From Mesostigma viride (Eukaryota > Streptophyta > Mesostigmatophyceae > Mesostigmatales > Mesostigmataceae), in contig RPFO01000080.1 of assembly GCA_009746045.1 (NCBI GenBank), positions 4,877,556 to 4,937,555 of the forward strand: 60,000 bases of DNA, in the 5' to 3' direction. The stretch's first letter is position 1. Every line of letters starts with the position of its first letter. The position numbers and the translations under genes are program-made. Shown in pieces: positions 36,875 through 48,904 of the stretch. The notes beneath the pieces were generated by a model. The model saw nothing but the letters and a program-made list of their open reading frames with translations. It had not been told where the DNA came from and searched no databases.

Positions 36875-37810
36875 TTCTTGACGACGATTTGCATACGTAT
36901 AAGAACGCAGGCCAGGAAATTGCAAAATTGCACAGGTACACCAGCTCCTTCAAAAGTTTCCAACCAGTGTTCCTACGAAGCCTCGATAAGTATGTTAGGA
37001 GCGCGTAAGGATTCTCCATGTCGTCCCTAATGCAACCGTTTTTGACTGCAAGCAGTGTAAAGACAAGACCCAGAAAGGACTGGCGTGTGTAAGAAAGCCT
37101 CAAATCCAAGGCCTGTCTCATCGATGTCGTTGTCACGTGCCTTTTTCGTTGAAGCACAGGCCCCATTATTATTGTAAACTCTTGTAACCTTGCTTGTAAG
37201 CTCCTTACACTCCTGCAAGCTCCTTAATAACTCTCAACATCTGAAGTTCACAACAAGCTGGGCCTTGAGCACCTGCATCATCTACCGTTTTGATACCGGC
37301 ATTCGCTCCTCTCCGTACTAATTACCAGCACTAGTTTAACGGGGAAATGGGTATATTTTATTAGCCAATTATGGACCAAAGAGGTGAGAGGGGAAATGAG
37401 TATCAGCGCTAGTACCAGCACTAGTTTCAATGATATGTACGTAGTACAATTTGTACAACTTTAGATATTCTACTTCGGTTCACCCCAGAATGCCACGTGC
37501 TGACTACTGATGCTGCCAGCTAGTTTTTTCTTGCCATATTTGCCTGGTTTCCCGCCAAGGGCTTGGACCCCACACCACTCACCAGTCACCACTGTGATAT
37601 CATGGTCCAGATATTTACCCGTTTTTAGGTACCTAATACATGTATTCCTGGCGGGGGTTCATGTAATGCGTACTGTAGCACATTTCAAAGCACGTGCACC
37701 CTGCCGGGCAAGCCGCTGCTACTTTTCCGCGCTATTGCGCCCGCTAGGCGGTATTTTATTGATTGCGCGGGTTCTCGACGGCGCGACATTCCGTTTCAGT
37801 TTTCAGCACA

Positions 37811-38239
37811 ATGGTAAAAGGGCAATCCTCTGACCAAGATATTTTCCCTTGCACCGTGGAAGAATTGTGGAAGAAGACAGGGAATTTCGGCGACCTCAGC
37901 TGGGGGGGTGTTCCAAATGTTGTCACTGCCTTTGACGCCGACCACGGAAACCTGGTCAGGAGAATCACTACACCGGATGGGACACTATTTATAGCGGGGC
38001 TTCTCAGAGAAGAAAAGTTCTCCTACACCTACAACCTCTTAGTGCCTCCGCCTATACTTGAGATCACGAACTATGTCGCGTCGCTGTCCGCTTTCCCGAA
38101 CGCGGACGGGACAGCTACCCTGAAAATGAATTCTACATTTCAGTGCGAACCCGAAAAAGAGGCCGCGATGACTGACCGGCTCAGGGGCCTTTATAGGATG
38201 CTGCTGGACAATCTAAAGAAGTCCATGGCAGGATCATAG
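37811..38239 (+). CDS. SRPBCC/polyketide cyclase-like protein, copy 1
   Basis: Single-exon ORF of 142 residues. The start at 37811 (CAGCACAATGG) is chosen because the paralogue at 46794 also begins MVK at this point; an upstream in-frame ATG at 37763 is not shared. The pattern fits the START/Bet v 1 (SRPBCC) ligand-binding fold: an N-terminal strand (QDIFPCTVEELWKKTGNFGD), SWGG, a central hairpin region (LVRRITTPDGTLFIAGLLRE), SYTYNLL, PPILEITNYVASL, a strand FQCEPEKE and a C-terminal helix (MTDRLRGLYRMLLDNLKK). Such proteins bind hydrophobic ligands or act as cyclases; the ligand here is unknown. It is divergent from PL14, whose start is 0.94 kb away. No signal peptide. Confidence 0.78.
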   Translation: MVKGQSSDQDIFPCTVEELWKKTGNFGDLSWGGVPNVVTAFDADHGNLVRRITTPDGTLFIAGLLREEKFSYTYNLLVPPPILEITNYVASLSAFPNADGTATLKMNSTFQCEPEKEAAMTDRLRGLYRMLLDNLKKSMAGS

Positions 38240-41069
38240 TGCCCACGCACCCGTTCCCTGCTGCTATCACGGTTACTGCGGGAGTGGCCATGGATGTCGA
38301 GCGGATAGCTAGTAGCTGACAGCTTGCTACGCCCCCGGGCCCCGAGGGAATTCGAGGTTTCATGCAGGGTGACCGGCTATTAAATTAATATCAGCGTGCC
38401 GCCCTGTTCTTGCTTGCTGGCTTAGCAGCGTTGCTGCTTTATATGCCATGCTTAGGTGGGCATTTCAGGTGCCATGCATGCAGGATTCGAATAAGTTGTG
38501 AGGAGGCCTGCACGTGGCTGGTACAATGGCAAAGTGACGTCCACTGAACCGCGTCATGCATTGAGTATGATCATCCGCACGCATATCTGAATCGAGTCAT
38601 TCCAAGAAACGTGTTGGTGGGGCAACCAGCGCAATATGTGATATGCTGCCATTAACATGGCTGGCAATAATACGAACCCCTCAAGCTGGAAATGCCTTGC
38701 TAACCGTTGCAATTTACAATATCCCAGTGTCTTAGATGAATGTTCAGTGAATGGAAGCGGAAGCTAGATAATAATTTTGTTGGTTTTCCATAGACTTATT
38801 TAAACATCTTAAACATGGTGACATTCATTGTTATTACGGAGATCACCATCACAGGCCAGAAATCGGAAGAATCCGGACCATGGTAGCTCGAGCCTGACGT
38901 TATCTTGTCCTCGTGTTCGAGTCGTTCAGGATGATGAATATGAATGGTGATGGAAATGTGTAGCCTTGTGTGCACATTGAAATTATGGCTGGCTTACGTG
39001 CAGAGCGACTAGATGACCTAAACGGTGGGGCCGGAAACTGCTTGCTTGATCAGGGCGTGCGTTTCGAGCCTATCTGGCCGGGGGTGTCCACCATTAATGG
39101 CTGCGATCGCTCTCCCACCATTTACGAGGAAATACCCGCAAATGGAAAACCACTGAAAAGGTCTAGCTAGTCAGTCATTACGTTAGCCATGCCATGATTC
39201 CAAAAGTCCTAGAACTGCACACGGTGCAAAGGCAAAAATCCTGAGGACAGCACTTTCAAATGTGCGGCGGGAACCAAAAGCCCGCGTATGCCAGAAAACA
39301 TTGTTATGACGCTGTTTTTTGCATAGTGGTAGAATGTACGTCATTTTCTTGTCGGGGGCTAACATTTAAGAATAGATTCATTGATTCATTCCTGCGCCTC
39401 CGTTGGGAGAGTCACGGGGTACCAACTTTTGAGTAGGTACCTTTCATCCCTGCTTGATGCACGGCAAGAAGGGGGCATCGGACCCGGGCCGCCCTTCTCT
39501 CGTTGCCTTAAAAAGGCAGGCCACAGGTTCGAACAATCAAAGTACTGACTGGGAGAGTCTAGCAACCACTGTGGGTGCAATAAAGCTTCGACATTGCAAA
39601 ATCGCATATGCGTCCAGGCATAGTTGTCTCACTTCACATATAGTGGGGCGCACACTTTTAAAATGGTTGATCTCGAAGCAGTACGTAGCGCTCAGAGGGC
39701 GCTCACCGTAGGTATTGCAACCATTGAAGCTGGCTGGCTTCAATGCTTGACACCTAGACTCGTTGTGACAGCCAGGCTGAGCACGATCCACATGCCGGTA
39801 CACATGAGGAACCAGTATTAGAGTACACATGTCTTGATGCCTCTGAATGTCCAACAACGGATCGTAGCTCACAATTCCAGGCAGATGCATTTGCCCTCTG
39901 ATTGACAACAACAAGGAAAACCATCCCTTAACCGTTATCGTCGGCCTGAGGTAACAGAGCACGAAATCCTCATAGAATGGGGGTATCAATTTACGCTATA
40001 ATAACGACATTTCCCAGGAAACAAGGACATTCCCAGGAACAAGGACATTCCCAGGAAGCTTTGAATCATAGATAGAGCCTTGAATCATAGATAGCTTGTG
40101 CATACCTCTGCTGTTGTGAGCCGGCCATAGGTCAAACGAACCACCAAGAGGAATGAATAGGACGGCCCACCTACTGACGAAGTTGTAAGATAGCCCAAGA
40201 AGCTCGTGTCCCAGGCTTTTGGATATGGGTAACTACACCAACTGCCAATCTGAGGCATGCGGGACATGCAACAGTGGGGTAGTTTATCCCCTGTTGAAAC
40301 AAATTGATAACAATCTTCCTAGTACTCGTCACCAAGGAGACCGCGTGCAACACAACAAACAGCCATTTCTCTGCGTGCAATATCAAGGAGACCGGCGGCG
40401 CAGGATTAGTTGTGGGCATCCGAACCACAACATGAAGCTGGTGATATGCCCTGATAATAGAGAACAACATCGTGTCATTATCCTCGTCGCTCGGATAGTT
40501 ATCTGATGATTGAAAGATCCCGAACTCGCGCCATCTCCCCAGAATATCCCGAATTCAAAGCGACGGTGCATGCGCAATAGAGCGATGCGTCCACAGCAGA
40601 CTCTGTAAACCAGACATATCGCATCTCAAGTACCGGCACGCTGATCAACTCGTCTGGCAGAGAACCCCCGGCCGTCTTCCTTACCAGCACAACAAGTCGG
40701 GCGCATTTACCAGCGACCCACAGAGACATCCATCAGCCGTCCATCGCACCTAAGTTTCTCAAGAACTTAACCCCAATTTTAACTGCCGCCATCATGGTCA
40801 GGTCGAGTTCGGAAGGAACTCAAGGAAGTGGGATTAGTAAGCAAAACCGGAGATAATGAATATGCGTAAACGAAATCAATATCGCTACCGGCCATGAAGA
40901 ACAAAAAGCCATGTATACAGTCAACAGTACACGCCTATACGGTGTCCGTAGGCAGGTGTTCCAAGCTGCGAGATGCAGTGGGCCAGTGGCCTGCACGCTT
41001 GGATTATGAGATTTGGCAAGTTCGTTCACTCTTTGCCTGCATCAACGTTACGATCAAGCATGCAAAAAC
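38240..41069. other. Spacer with MITE copy and unassigned ORFs
   Basis: No gene is supported. Minus-strand ORFs at 39537-39989 (150 codons) and 40499-40729 have balanced composition but match no family I recognise and do not join into a consistent splice model. The stretch may be the remnant of a decayed gene or element. CATTCCCAGGAA is repeated three times at 40009-40056. A MITE copy lies at 38847-38965. Confidence 0.4.
38847..38965 (-). repeat. MITE family 1, copy 3
   Basis: Nearly identical to copy 2 over CAGGCCAGAAATCGG, GAATCCGGACCATGGTAGCT, CGAGCCTG, CGTTATCTTGTCC, GTGTTCGAGTCGTTCAGGAT and GATGAATATGAATGGTGATG. It lacks the GGAGACAACCAGCG end, having GAGATCACCATCA instead, so it is truncated at that end. 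Confidence 0.85.
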
Positions 41070-41289
41070 GAAAAAGGGATTCAGTACCACACCCCACCGA
41101 CGCGGGGACCCGGTATCCCCCGCTTCAACCGAGACTTATATTGAGGGATCAAACATTCACGGCTCAAGTAAAAGCTTTTTGGCGAGAGTGGGTGGCCAGC
41201 ATCCCCCACTATACCGATCATTGTCGATGGATGCAAGCCGGCCTACAACATGTACTGCAACTTTCTAAGAAATACACTGCTGAGCTTAG

Positions 41290-42988
41290 CCCCTAAATGG
41301 GCAGAAATACTGCCGATGCATCGGCTGTAACTTCACAATTTTGCAAACCAGATGCCATCCAACCCACCCATATCCAATGGCTGTCCTTGGGGGCCAAGCA
41401 TGTCCATGAGTTGCCCTTCGGGTTGGTATATCACAACCTTACATATATGCAGGGTAGGCCATGTATAACTGCCGTCAAAGTCAGGGGGGTCAAGACGAGC
41501 GTTTTCATTTTTGGTAGAATGTGCATTTTGAATTATGTTGTAAGAGCTAGGCACCTACCACTTCAGGGATGATAAACAATTAGTTGCTGAACAGTTTGAG
41601 CCATTGGGGTCATCATTTGGGTGGGTATACCAGCAGTTACACCCAGTACAGCCCATAGGGGTACCGTTGGTAAAAAGCAACCAAGGGGTTAGGAGTGGGC
41701 ATACTACCTACTAATACCTACTAATATGGCCCCCAACCATGCCACACAATACATTTCCCTTCCACAATGATGGGGAAACATAACTGCATCATCACACTGC
41801 CCTTACATGGCACCTATGTGCAGGTGCCACCTTGTCCATGCACGTAGGTAGCGTGGTACGGATACCCTACGCAAGGCATGCATTCTAGGAGGCAGCCACC
41901 AACAAACTAGTGATTTTAAGCCTATTTCAGCTTGCCCTAGCAAGGATAAACTAGGCCTAAGCTGCTATAGCTTGCCAGGTGATGGCCAGCACACCTGGTG
42001 GCACATGCTGACAATGGGAAGCTTCTACTCACCGGTTACATGCTTGATGATGCCACAGAGACCAGCCAACTGCCTCACACTCATGCAATATGTGTGTGGG
42101 AAATGTATAACAAACATATATGGAGGTATTCAAACCCATACAGCCTCTAAAACTTATCACCATCACCCTGTGGCAGGTCAACTGACTGAGGGAAGCATCT
42201 AAGAAGGGTGTTTTAGAAAGGGGCCAGGCCAGGGTCAAGAAAGAGCATGAATAATGCAAAAAGAATGTGCTACACAAGCTAGAACGTATATATAAACGTC
42301 AAACATCGATAGGAAAACGATAACTCAGCTTTACCAGGCATGGATGGCGTTACCTTGGCCCAGGCGGTGGCCGCAAAATGGCGCATTTCGGCACACCAAA
42401 GTTGTGCAGCATGGTCGCTGGATTCGGCGATTTCTGGCCACCCTTGCACGTTTACGACTACTATGTATCATAACAAGTACAAAGAAACCAAGATATCCTT
42501 TAAAATACGCCGTAAAGTTATTGCTGTCAACGTTTCTATCGTCCGGCCTGATCGCAGTTTTTTCCAGCAAGAACGCTGCCGACACCTATCAAATGGCATT
42601 CCCGCGAACCAAAAATTGGCCTGTATCATCTTTAGGACGTATAAAATCAATTTCCTGAGTTTGGTCAGAAAATTCTAACGAAAACGTAAATGCCATGCGT
42701 GGGCGCAAGCCGCCATGGCCAGGTCGTCGTTTTCCGGAATGCACGTTGTACGTGAAAAAGTACCCTGACCCCTAGTACTTTGACCGGCCAGAACACCTCT
42801 ATAACTTTGTCAGAAGTATGCAAACCCTAGTACCATGCTGTGAGGAAAATTATAAACTTTCGATCTTCTCAGCTAAACTTTTCCTAATTCTCAATAGTTT
42901 TCGCGGCATTTGGTCCCCCGAGAAGGGGCCGACGTGTCGGCTGTAACTCAGTTTTAGGCGGAAAATCGGCAGCCAGACCATTTAGGGG
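41290..42988. mobile_element. 1.70-kb DNA transposon inserted in the LINE (TTAG duplication)
   Basis: CCCCTAAATGG at 41290-41300 is mirrored by CCATTTAGGGG at 42978-42988, and TTAG flanks both ends (41286-41289 and 42989-42992). Removing the insert plus one TTAG joins GAG CTT AG to A CAA CAG and restores the LINE frame exactly (KKYTAEL then RQQKGHEYRCYERI). Past the terminal 11 bases both arms share CTGCCGAT, and TCGGCTGTAACT appears near each end. No transposase is recognisable, so it is non-autonomous. A 4-bp duplication fits few superfamilies; a 3-bp TTA (PIF/Harbinger) reading would make the ends one base asymmetric. Confidence 0.88.
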
Positions 42989-42992
42989 TTAG

Positions 42993-45900
42993 ACAACAGA
43001 AAGGCCATGAATACCGATGTTACGAACGTATTGTCAATCGTCTACAACTTAAGCAAACACTCACTACTTATGACATGGCGAAAATGCAACAAGCCCAGCT
43101 AGCCTTGGACAAACTACGATACGAAAGACACGCTAACGCCATAGATGCGGAAAACCTTTGGTGGCACACAACGGGGGAAAAAATGAATAAAGAATATTTT
43201 GCACTCCTCCCGAAGCAACGAACACACACGCTGATAACTGAAATTCACGACGACCAGGGCATCCACACCGACACCCATTCCATACTAAACAGCGGTCATC
43301 AATATTTTACGAAGCTATTCCGAAGTAAACCGCACCCTCAAGCACCTCAAGCTATCCACCAAGTCCTTCAGGCGATACCACGACGCCTCACCACCACGCA
43401 GCAGCAAGAACTAGATCAGACACCCACACAAGCTGAGACACAGGCTGCTATGCTCAAAATCAAACTCGGTAGTGCACCCGGAGTGGACGGCATCCCTGTA
43501 GAATTTTGGAGGAAGTTTTGGCCCGACCTTTCTGCCGGCTTTTACAAATGCGTCCTCGAAGTATGGCGCACAGGTATCGTCCCTGGCAACTGGGCAGAAA
43601 CCGCACTAATCCTCATATTTAAAAAGGGGTCTAAAACTCAATGGCAAAACTACCGTCCCATACGACTACTCACGGTTGCGTACAAAATCATCAGTAAAAT
43701 ACTACAACTACGCATTTACACAGTACTCGACGACCTAATCGGTCCGGAACAAGTCGGCTTCCGCGCTAACCTACACATAAACGATAGCATTACCATGCTT
43801 ATGGACATAGTGGAAAAAGCGTGGCGCCACAACATACTCGGCATCATACTATTCTGGGATTTCAAAAAAGCTTTTGACCGCATGTGTTGGGACTACCTCG
43901 AGAAGACATTGCGCGGTTTCGGATTTGGGGCACTTTCACGCATGTCACCATCGGTATGATTAAATCGCTCTCATGGACCCTACTCCTAAACGGGCACTTC
44001 TCACGCACAGGCACTAGCTCTAGGTCACTCCCACAAGGCGACTGCATGTCCCCGCTCCTGTTTCTTCTTGCGCATGCCGGGCTGTTCTTTTTGCACGCTC
44101 GCGACAACAGGATCAGGGGCTTCCCCATCCAAGGTAAACCGCGAGGTTTGTTCCAAACTGCTTATGTTGATGACACCACTAATGTCTGCACCTCCACTAC
44201 CGATGTGCATGCTATCATGGAGAATATCACGACATACTCTATGGCCTCTCAACAGCGGTGTAACGTGCAAAAGTCCACGGGGCTGCACATCGGGAGAGGA
44301 TCCTCCCCCCGCTTATCACTCCCTAATCTGCCTGTGACATGGGTCCAGCCAGACGGTCACCACCTATTACACAACTGCCCTATCGGTTGCACTATGGATG
44401 GACGTCTTGCTGAACACCCCACCTTTTTGTATGACAACACAACACACAGTGGCAAACTCACAGGCATGCTCCAAGCGGCATCAAGATGGGCAGCGGTTCC
44501 CCGTCTCAGCCTACGGGGCAGGGTCCTCATCACCAACCAAATGTTATTCTCCAAAGTGCTCTACTACTGCCAAGGTCACCCACCTAACGAGTACACCACC
44601 AAGATCATCCAACGAATCGGCAGCAATTTTGTTTGGAAACAGCAGGGTATCATAACACACACGGTGCCGGGATGGATCGATCGGGACATGTCCTATATGC
44701 CATGGGTTCAAGGAGGCTTGGGCTTACATAATATGGAGTGGCGCTTATGGTCAGTGTACACCAAACAGATCCTAACCGCTTTCATAGGCGTAAACGCACA
44801 CCCTGGTTGTATGTTGGCACAAGAAGCTTTCGCCACAACCTATACCCACAACAATGGTACATCATGGCACTTGGGGGCAGCAATACTTACATGTGCGCTC
44901 ACTTCGTATAAAGGCTTATCATGGTACTGGGCACGTATGTGGAAAGGTTATAAGAACCTAAAACCGGACAGAATTGCTCACCCTACCACGCGGGAAGAGG
45001 TGGCACGCCAACCATTATATTTCAATGATTTGCTGCGCGATAGTGAGCATAATGTGTTTGGTGTTTTAAGCGGCCGCAACCCATATGAGGGCTTTTTGAC
45101 GGCCAACCCGCCGGTTACGCGAATCATCGATTTATACGCGGCTGACGGTGACCGATATCGCCTCCTAACATACACGGAAATCAGTGCGTGGATCGCAAAC
45201 ATGCCCAGCCGACCAGCTTGGGACAACCTTCTACAAGCAATTCCCGCAGGATGGCATACCCTCATGACAACCCCACGCAAACCCCTACAAGTCGGGGAAT
45301 GGGTGAGCTATTACCCGGATCGCGACACGTCCATACATAAGGGCTGCATCGTTGCGGTCGCGTCGACGGGCGTTACCATACAATTGCTCCAGGAGACACC
45401 CGACGGTCAAGGACTTCTCGGCAAATTGATTACATCGTACGCCTACATTCCAGCATTTCAATGTCACCGCATTCGAGTGGTCCCGTGGTCACTGTCACAG
45501 GCGTGCATGTTACCCTTGGACCCCACCACAGTGATACGCGACACCACATGGCTACATGTTGGCAAGGGGCGACTGGACACGCTTGCTCTAGACCCGCTAG
45601 AATTTGGGTGGGTCCTCACATCTGGCGGCACCCCCATGACGAAGTGCCTTTTCGAGTACACGGCAGACTGGGGATACCGGCTACTTCTACATAAAAATCA
45701 TAGGATGCACCCGGGTCGCCTGCGCTGGCACCCCGAGTGGCCGGGCTACACCTGGATCAAGAACATTACCTTGGCAGTTGATCACCCATTGGTTGACAAA
45801 CGGGCCACCGACGTCCAGCACCTGCTTATGCATCGGGCCATCGGGGTCAATTCCCAATTGCACCACCGGTACTCCCACGCGGCGGCGTGCTTATGCAACT

Positions 45901-46403
45901 TTCCAGATGAAACAATTGAGCACAGATTTCTGGACTGCCAACTCGCAGGGGTTTGGCAATGGCTGCTGGGTATATGGGCCAAGTGGATGGCTATTACAGC
46001 TCCCCCCACCACCGTCACACTATCTACGGTTATTTTCGGCATCACGGGATTACGGGACGCGAGCCTCACAGCCAACCAGATGGCATGGATATGGCTACGC
46101 ACGACGATGCTTCACACCATATGGCAAGTTCGCAACGAGACCGTATTCACGTTACGTGCCGCGTACACGAGAGGTGCCGTGGTCCGCCGGTTTATCTCCT
46201 CTTGGAACCTGGCTATGCGTCGTTACTGGCTCCTGGCGACGGAACAACACAAAGTATGGGACCCGGGCCCTAAGAATGACACCCCCAGCCCCCTGGAAGT
46301 CTTCCATGCACTCATGGGCATGAACCAGGTCTTTACACGTATGCCGGATGACGATATATCTACAGTACAATGGCTACCTTGGTCGCAGGGCGCGCCTTAT
46401 TAA
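42993..46403 (+). pseudogene. LINE ORF2: reverse transcriptase and C-terminal zinc-finger-like domain, one frameshift
   Basis: The frame is open from the transposon scar to 43959, then continues in a shifted frame to 46403. The first part holds the finger region (SAPGVDGIPVEFWRKFW, ALILIFKKGSKTQWQNYRPI, LLTVAYKIISKILQLRI) and motif A (FWDFKKAFDR). The second part holds LPQGDCMSPLLF, the catalytic AYVDDT (Val replaces the usual Ala), the thumb, and near the C-terminus a zf-RVT-like stretch (QHLLMHRAIGVNS, HAAACLCNFPDETIEHRFLD, CQLAGVWQWLL). The break lies at about 43925-43935, where FGFG meets GTFTH: a single-base indel in a GGGG run. The upstream portion (41087-41289) is also frame-shifted once. 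The copy is inactive as it stands, unless the indel is an assembly error. Confidence 0.9.
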
Positions 46404-46793
46404 TGCGGGCACCCCAATTTAGGCAAAACTAGGCATTTCAGGCTATTTTTGGCATACCTGGGTCACCTTAACTGTTATATGGAAATAAACTAACACCCAT
46501 TTCACCGGAAAAAGGGATTCAGTAGAGTAACAATTAGCCAACAGGCCAAGGGGGTCTACTCGAGCTACGCCTATAGGTAGTTCTCTAGCCTTCTCAAGCC
46601 CGTCGTCGCCACGTGGTGCTCCTGGAGGCTGCCAGCTAGCAGGTGGATCTCGATTTCCCATTTTCGCCTGCAACGCAGTGTGCAATATCTCGCCGGCGTT
46701 CAAGCTAACAGTGTCGTCCCTTGCCTCGATTCCACTTGCTATCAAGCCCGCCCGGCGGCCCATTATATCCTTTGCCACAGCTTCCTGTTGAAA

Positions 46794-47231
46794 ATGGTGA
46801 AGTCGCAGACTACTAAGGAGGAAACTTACGCCTGCCCCCTCGACGAGCTGTGGAGTCGGGCAGGAAACTTTGGCGACCTCAGCTGGGGGGGAATTCCGAT
46901 CGAGAACATAACAACTGCTCCTGAGGGTGAGAACGGAACGTTGGTGAGGAGGATTACCGCGCCGGATGGTGCAGTGTTTGTGGAAGGGCTTCTCGCACAA
47001 GGAGAGCGTTCCTACACGTACAACCTGACGTCGGGCCCCCCGATGCTGGAGATAACCAACTACGTCTCAACCCTGTCTGCATCCCAAGGCGCAGATGGAA
47101 AGTCTATTCTGAAATTCAGTTCCAGCTTCGACGTCGAGCCCGAGAAAGAGGACGCAATGATTCAACTGCTCCACAGCATTTACGGGATGCTTCTGGGTGC
47201 GCTGAGCCAATCGCTAACGGGATCTTCGTAA
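46794..47231 (+). CDS. SRPBCC/polyketide cyclase-like protein, copy 2
   Basis: Single-exon ORF of 145 residues from GAAAATGGTG at 46794. By eye about half the residues match copy 1 (37811-38239), including LW, GNFGDLSWGG, LVRRIT-PDG, GLL, SYTYNL, PP-LEITNYV, EPEKE and the C-terminal helix. An in-frame ATG at 46680 exists but the preceding residues have no counterpart in copy 1. The LINE at 41087-46507 separates it from copy 1, so the LINE probably inserted between tandem duplicates. Cytosolic by absence of a signal peptide; function beyond the fold is unknown. Confidence 0.78.
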   Translation: MVKSQTTKEETYACPLDELWSRAGNFGDLSWGGIPIENITTAPEGENGTLVRRITAPDGAVFVEGLLAQGERSYTYNLTSGPPMLEITNYVSTLSASQGADGKSILKFSSSFDVEPEKEDAMIQLLHSIYGMLLGALSQSLTGSS

Positions 47232-47593
47232 GGCGCAATCAATGGAAAGCTACACCTTCCCCTGGCACCTTACGAAGTTCTTACCACGGGCTTATGGCAG
47301 TCGGATGTGTAGCCGACTTGATTCACTAGTCGTGATGCAGATCACCATATACTCGTGATCTGGCCAACGGCTTGCAACGAGCTGTTGCTCTTAAGAACTG
47401 AGTGCCGTGGGCCTTCATCGTTCGCACACATGTCAAGCAAGCAATACTGGCTGTTTCAGCAAGGCTGTGCAGGCCATTGCTGCGTGACCTAGCAGCTATG
47501 TGTATCATTTGAACTTGCATCGCATTCCCATAAAGTATCAAGGGAAAGCCTGCCGAATAATTCAAGTTGTTGGTGGGGAAGCCTTTTTGAAAA

Positions 47594-48005
47594 ACTACCC
47601 TTGCACCGTGGCAGAGCTGTGGAGCTGGGCCTTGTGGACCTCAGCTTGGGGGTGGGTCCGAATGTTGTTACTGCTCCAGGCCCTGAACACGATGAGGTCT
47701 TGTTGAGAGATTTGTAAACCACATGTGCAAGGTGGGACACAAGGCTCCGCACAGGTCATGGTGATGGTTCTCCGCCCTCAATGTCGCTGTGTGGCACTTG
47801 GTGGAGGGGCAGGGGCTGTGGGCAGTAACAGGGGTCTGAATAGTTGAAGGGTGGACAGCGCCGGGTGGTCATGAATGGAATGGGCAGGCCTGCCTGTTGT
47901 GGGGAAGACTTAGGCAAGGCGGTCAGTTCCGTCACTTCTAGCATGATACCATGGCACCTCAGAGAAGAACGGTATTGCTATACAGATCTACTAGCCTTGG
48001 ACCCA
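47594..48005 (+). pseudogene. SRPBCC-like copy 3, decayed
   Basis: The stretch 47594-47700 aligns with copy 1 codons for PCTVEELW and DLSWGGVPNVVTA but has lost the codons for NFG and shifted frame. After about 250 unrelated bases, 47950-48005 resumes with LREERYCYTDLL, matching LREEKFSYTYNLL. The rest of the gene is absent. It shows that the family expanded to three tandem copies, one of which died. Confidence 0.75.
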
Positions 48006-48729
48006 ACGTGCAAAGTAGAGTTCAGGTCATTCATGTGCAAGTTCATAGCCAGCCACAAATGCTTCTTGAGCCAGGTTGCATGTTGCCGTGCCTGATGTGC
48101 AAACACGTAAGTTCAATAAACATCGACCATTTTGCCAACCCCCTAGCAAATGGATTGACATGTGTCCCATCCAGTTGGGCAGACACGAAGTGTCCGCCCT
48201 TGCACATGATCAATGATGATGGAAACATTCCAAGAGTAAACTACCAGTCCTGCCGGCTCTAGATCAGCCCATCGACCTAGTGTGGGTGCCTAGTCTAGGG
48301 GGTGCAGGCACTCAAGTGCTTTTCAGGGGGGTGTCGTGGCAGGGCCCATCATGCATTAGCGGTTGTATCATTTTATTAAGTATTAGTACGTCCACAGAGT
48401 GTACGTGGTGCGCACCTTTCCCACCTGGTAAATTTATGGGGGATTGTTTGTCAGCACAAAGGCCAAATTAATGTACTCCCTCATGTCCGCATTGAGACGA
48501 CCGGTTGTTCGCTGATTGTTTGTGCATAACCCTGCGTTGGTTGTCTCCTTGATAAAACTTGGCATGGGCCTCCACTGGTCACGTAACGACTAAAGACTTC
48601 CGGCCATTGGGGAGGCAGGGCTTTCCAAAGACGGCAAGTTTCTGCAGCACTAAGTGTGGCCCACATCACGGGTCCGGGCCCCGCCGCAACTGCAAAAAGC
48701 CGCGCAAAGTTCTAACCATGTGATTCAGC

Positions 48730-48900
48730 ACATTTCCATCACCATTCATATTCATCATCCTGAACGACTCGAATACGCGGACAAGATAACGACAGGCTCT
48801 AGCTACCATCAAAGAGACAACCAGCGCAGGCCAGAAATCGGGACCATGTTCCGGATTCTTTTGGTTTCTGGCCTGCGCTAGTTGTCTCCTTGATATGATT
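48730..48900 (+). repeat. MITE family 1, copy 4, with a palindromic end
   Basis: Begins like the other copies (CATCATCCTGAACGACTCGA, then ACGCGGACAAGATAACGACA). It then runs into ATCAAAGAGACAACCAGCGC plus AGGCCAGAAATCG at 48828-48860, and closes with TTTCTGGCCTGCGCTAGTTG plus TCTCCTTGAT at 48869-48898. Those two arms are reverse complements of about 30 bases around a loop of only a few bases. The arm is the family's terminal sequence, so copy 4 shows both ends of the family in a hairpin. Confidence 0.85.
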
Positions 48901-48904
48901 CAAC

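Larger units (their letters stand above)
41087..46507 (+). mobile_element. LINE copy B with 17-bp target-site duplication, split by a DNA transposon
   Basis: GAAAAAGGGATTCAGTA occurs exactly at 41070-41086 and 46508-46524, bracketing the element; this length is usual for LINE target duplications. The element is 5'-truncated: it opens inside the linker after the endonuclease (the PRFNRD and QTFTAQVKAFWREWV region), so the endonuclease domain is missing. ORF2 ends at 46403 and is followed by about 100 bases of 3' UTR without a poly(A) or simple-repeat tail. A second transposon occupies 41290-42988. Without it the LINE piece is about 3.7 kb. Confidence 0.88.

Noticed and set aside
39537-39989. 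150-codon minus-strand ORF as a gene
   Set aside because: No motif, no paralogue in the window, no splice partners that continue it; left as unassigned.
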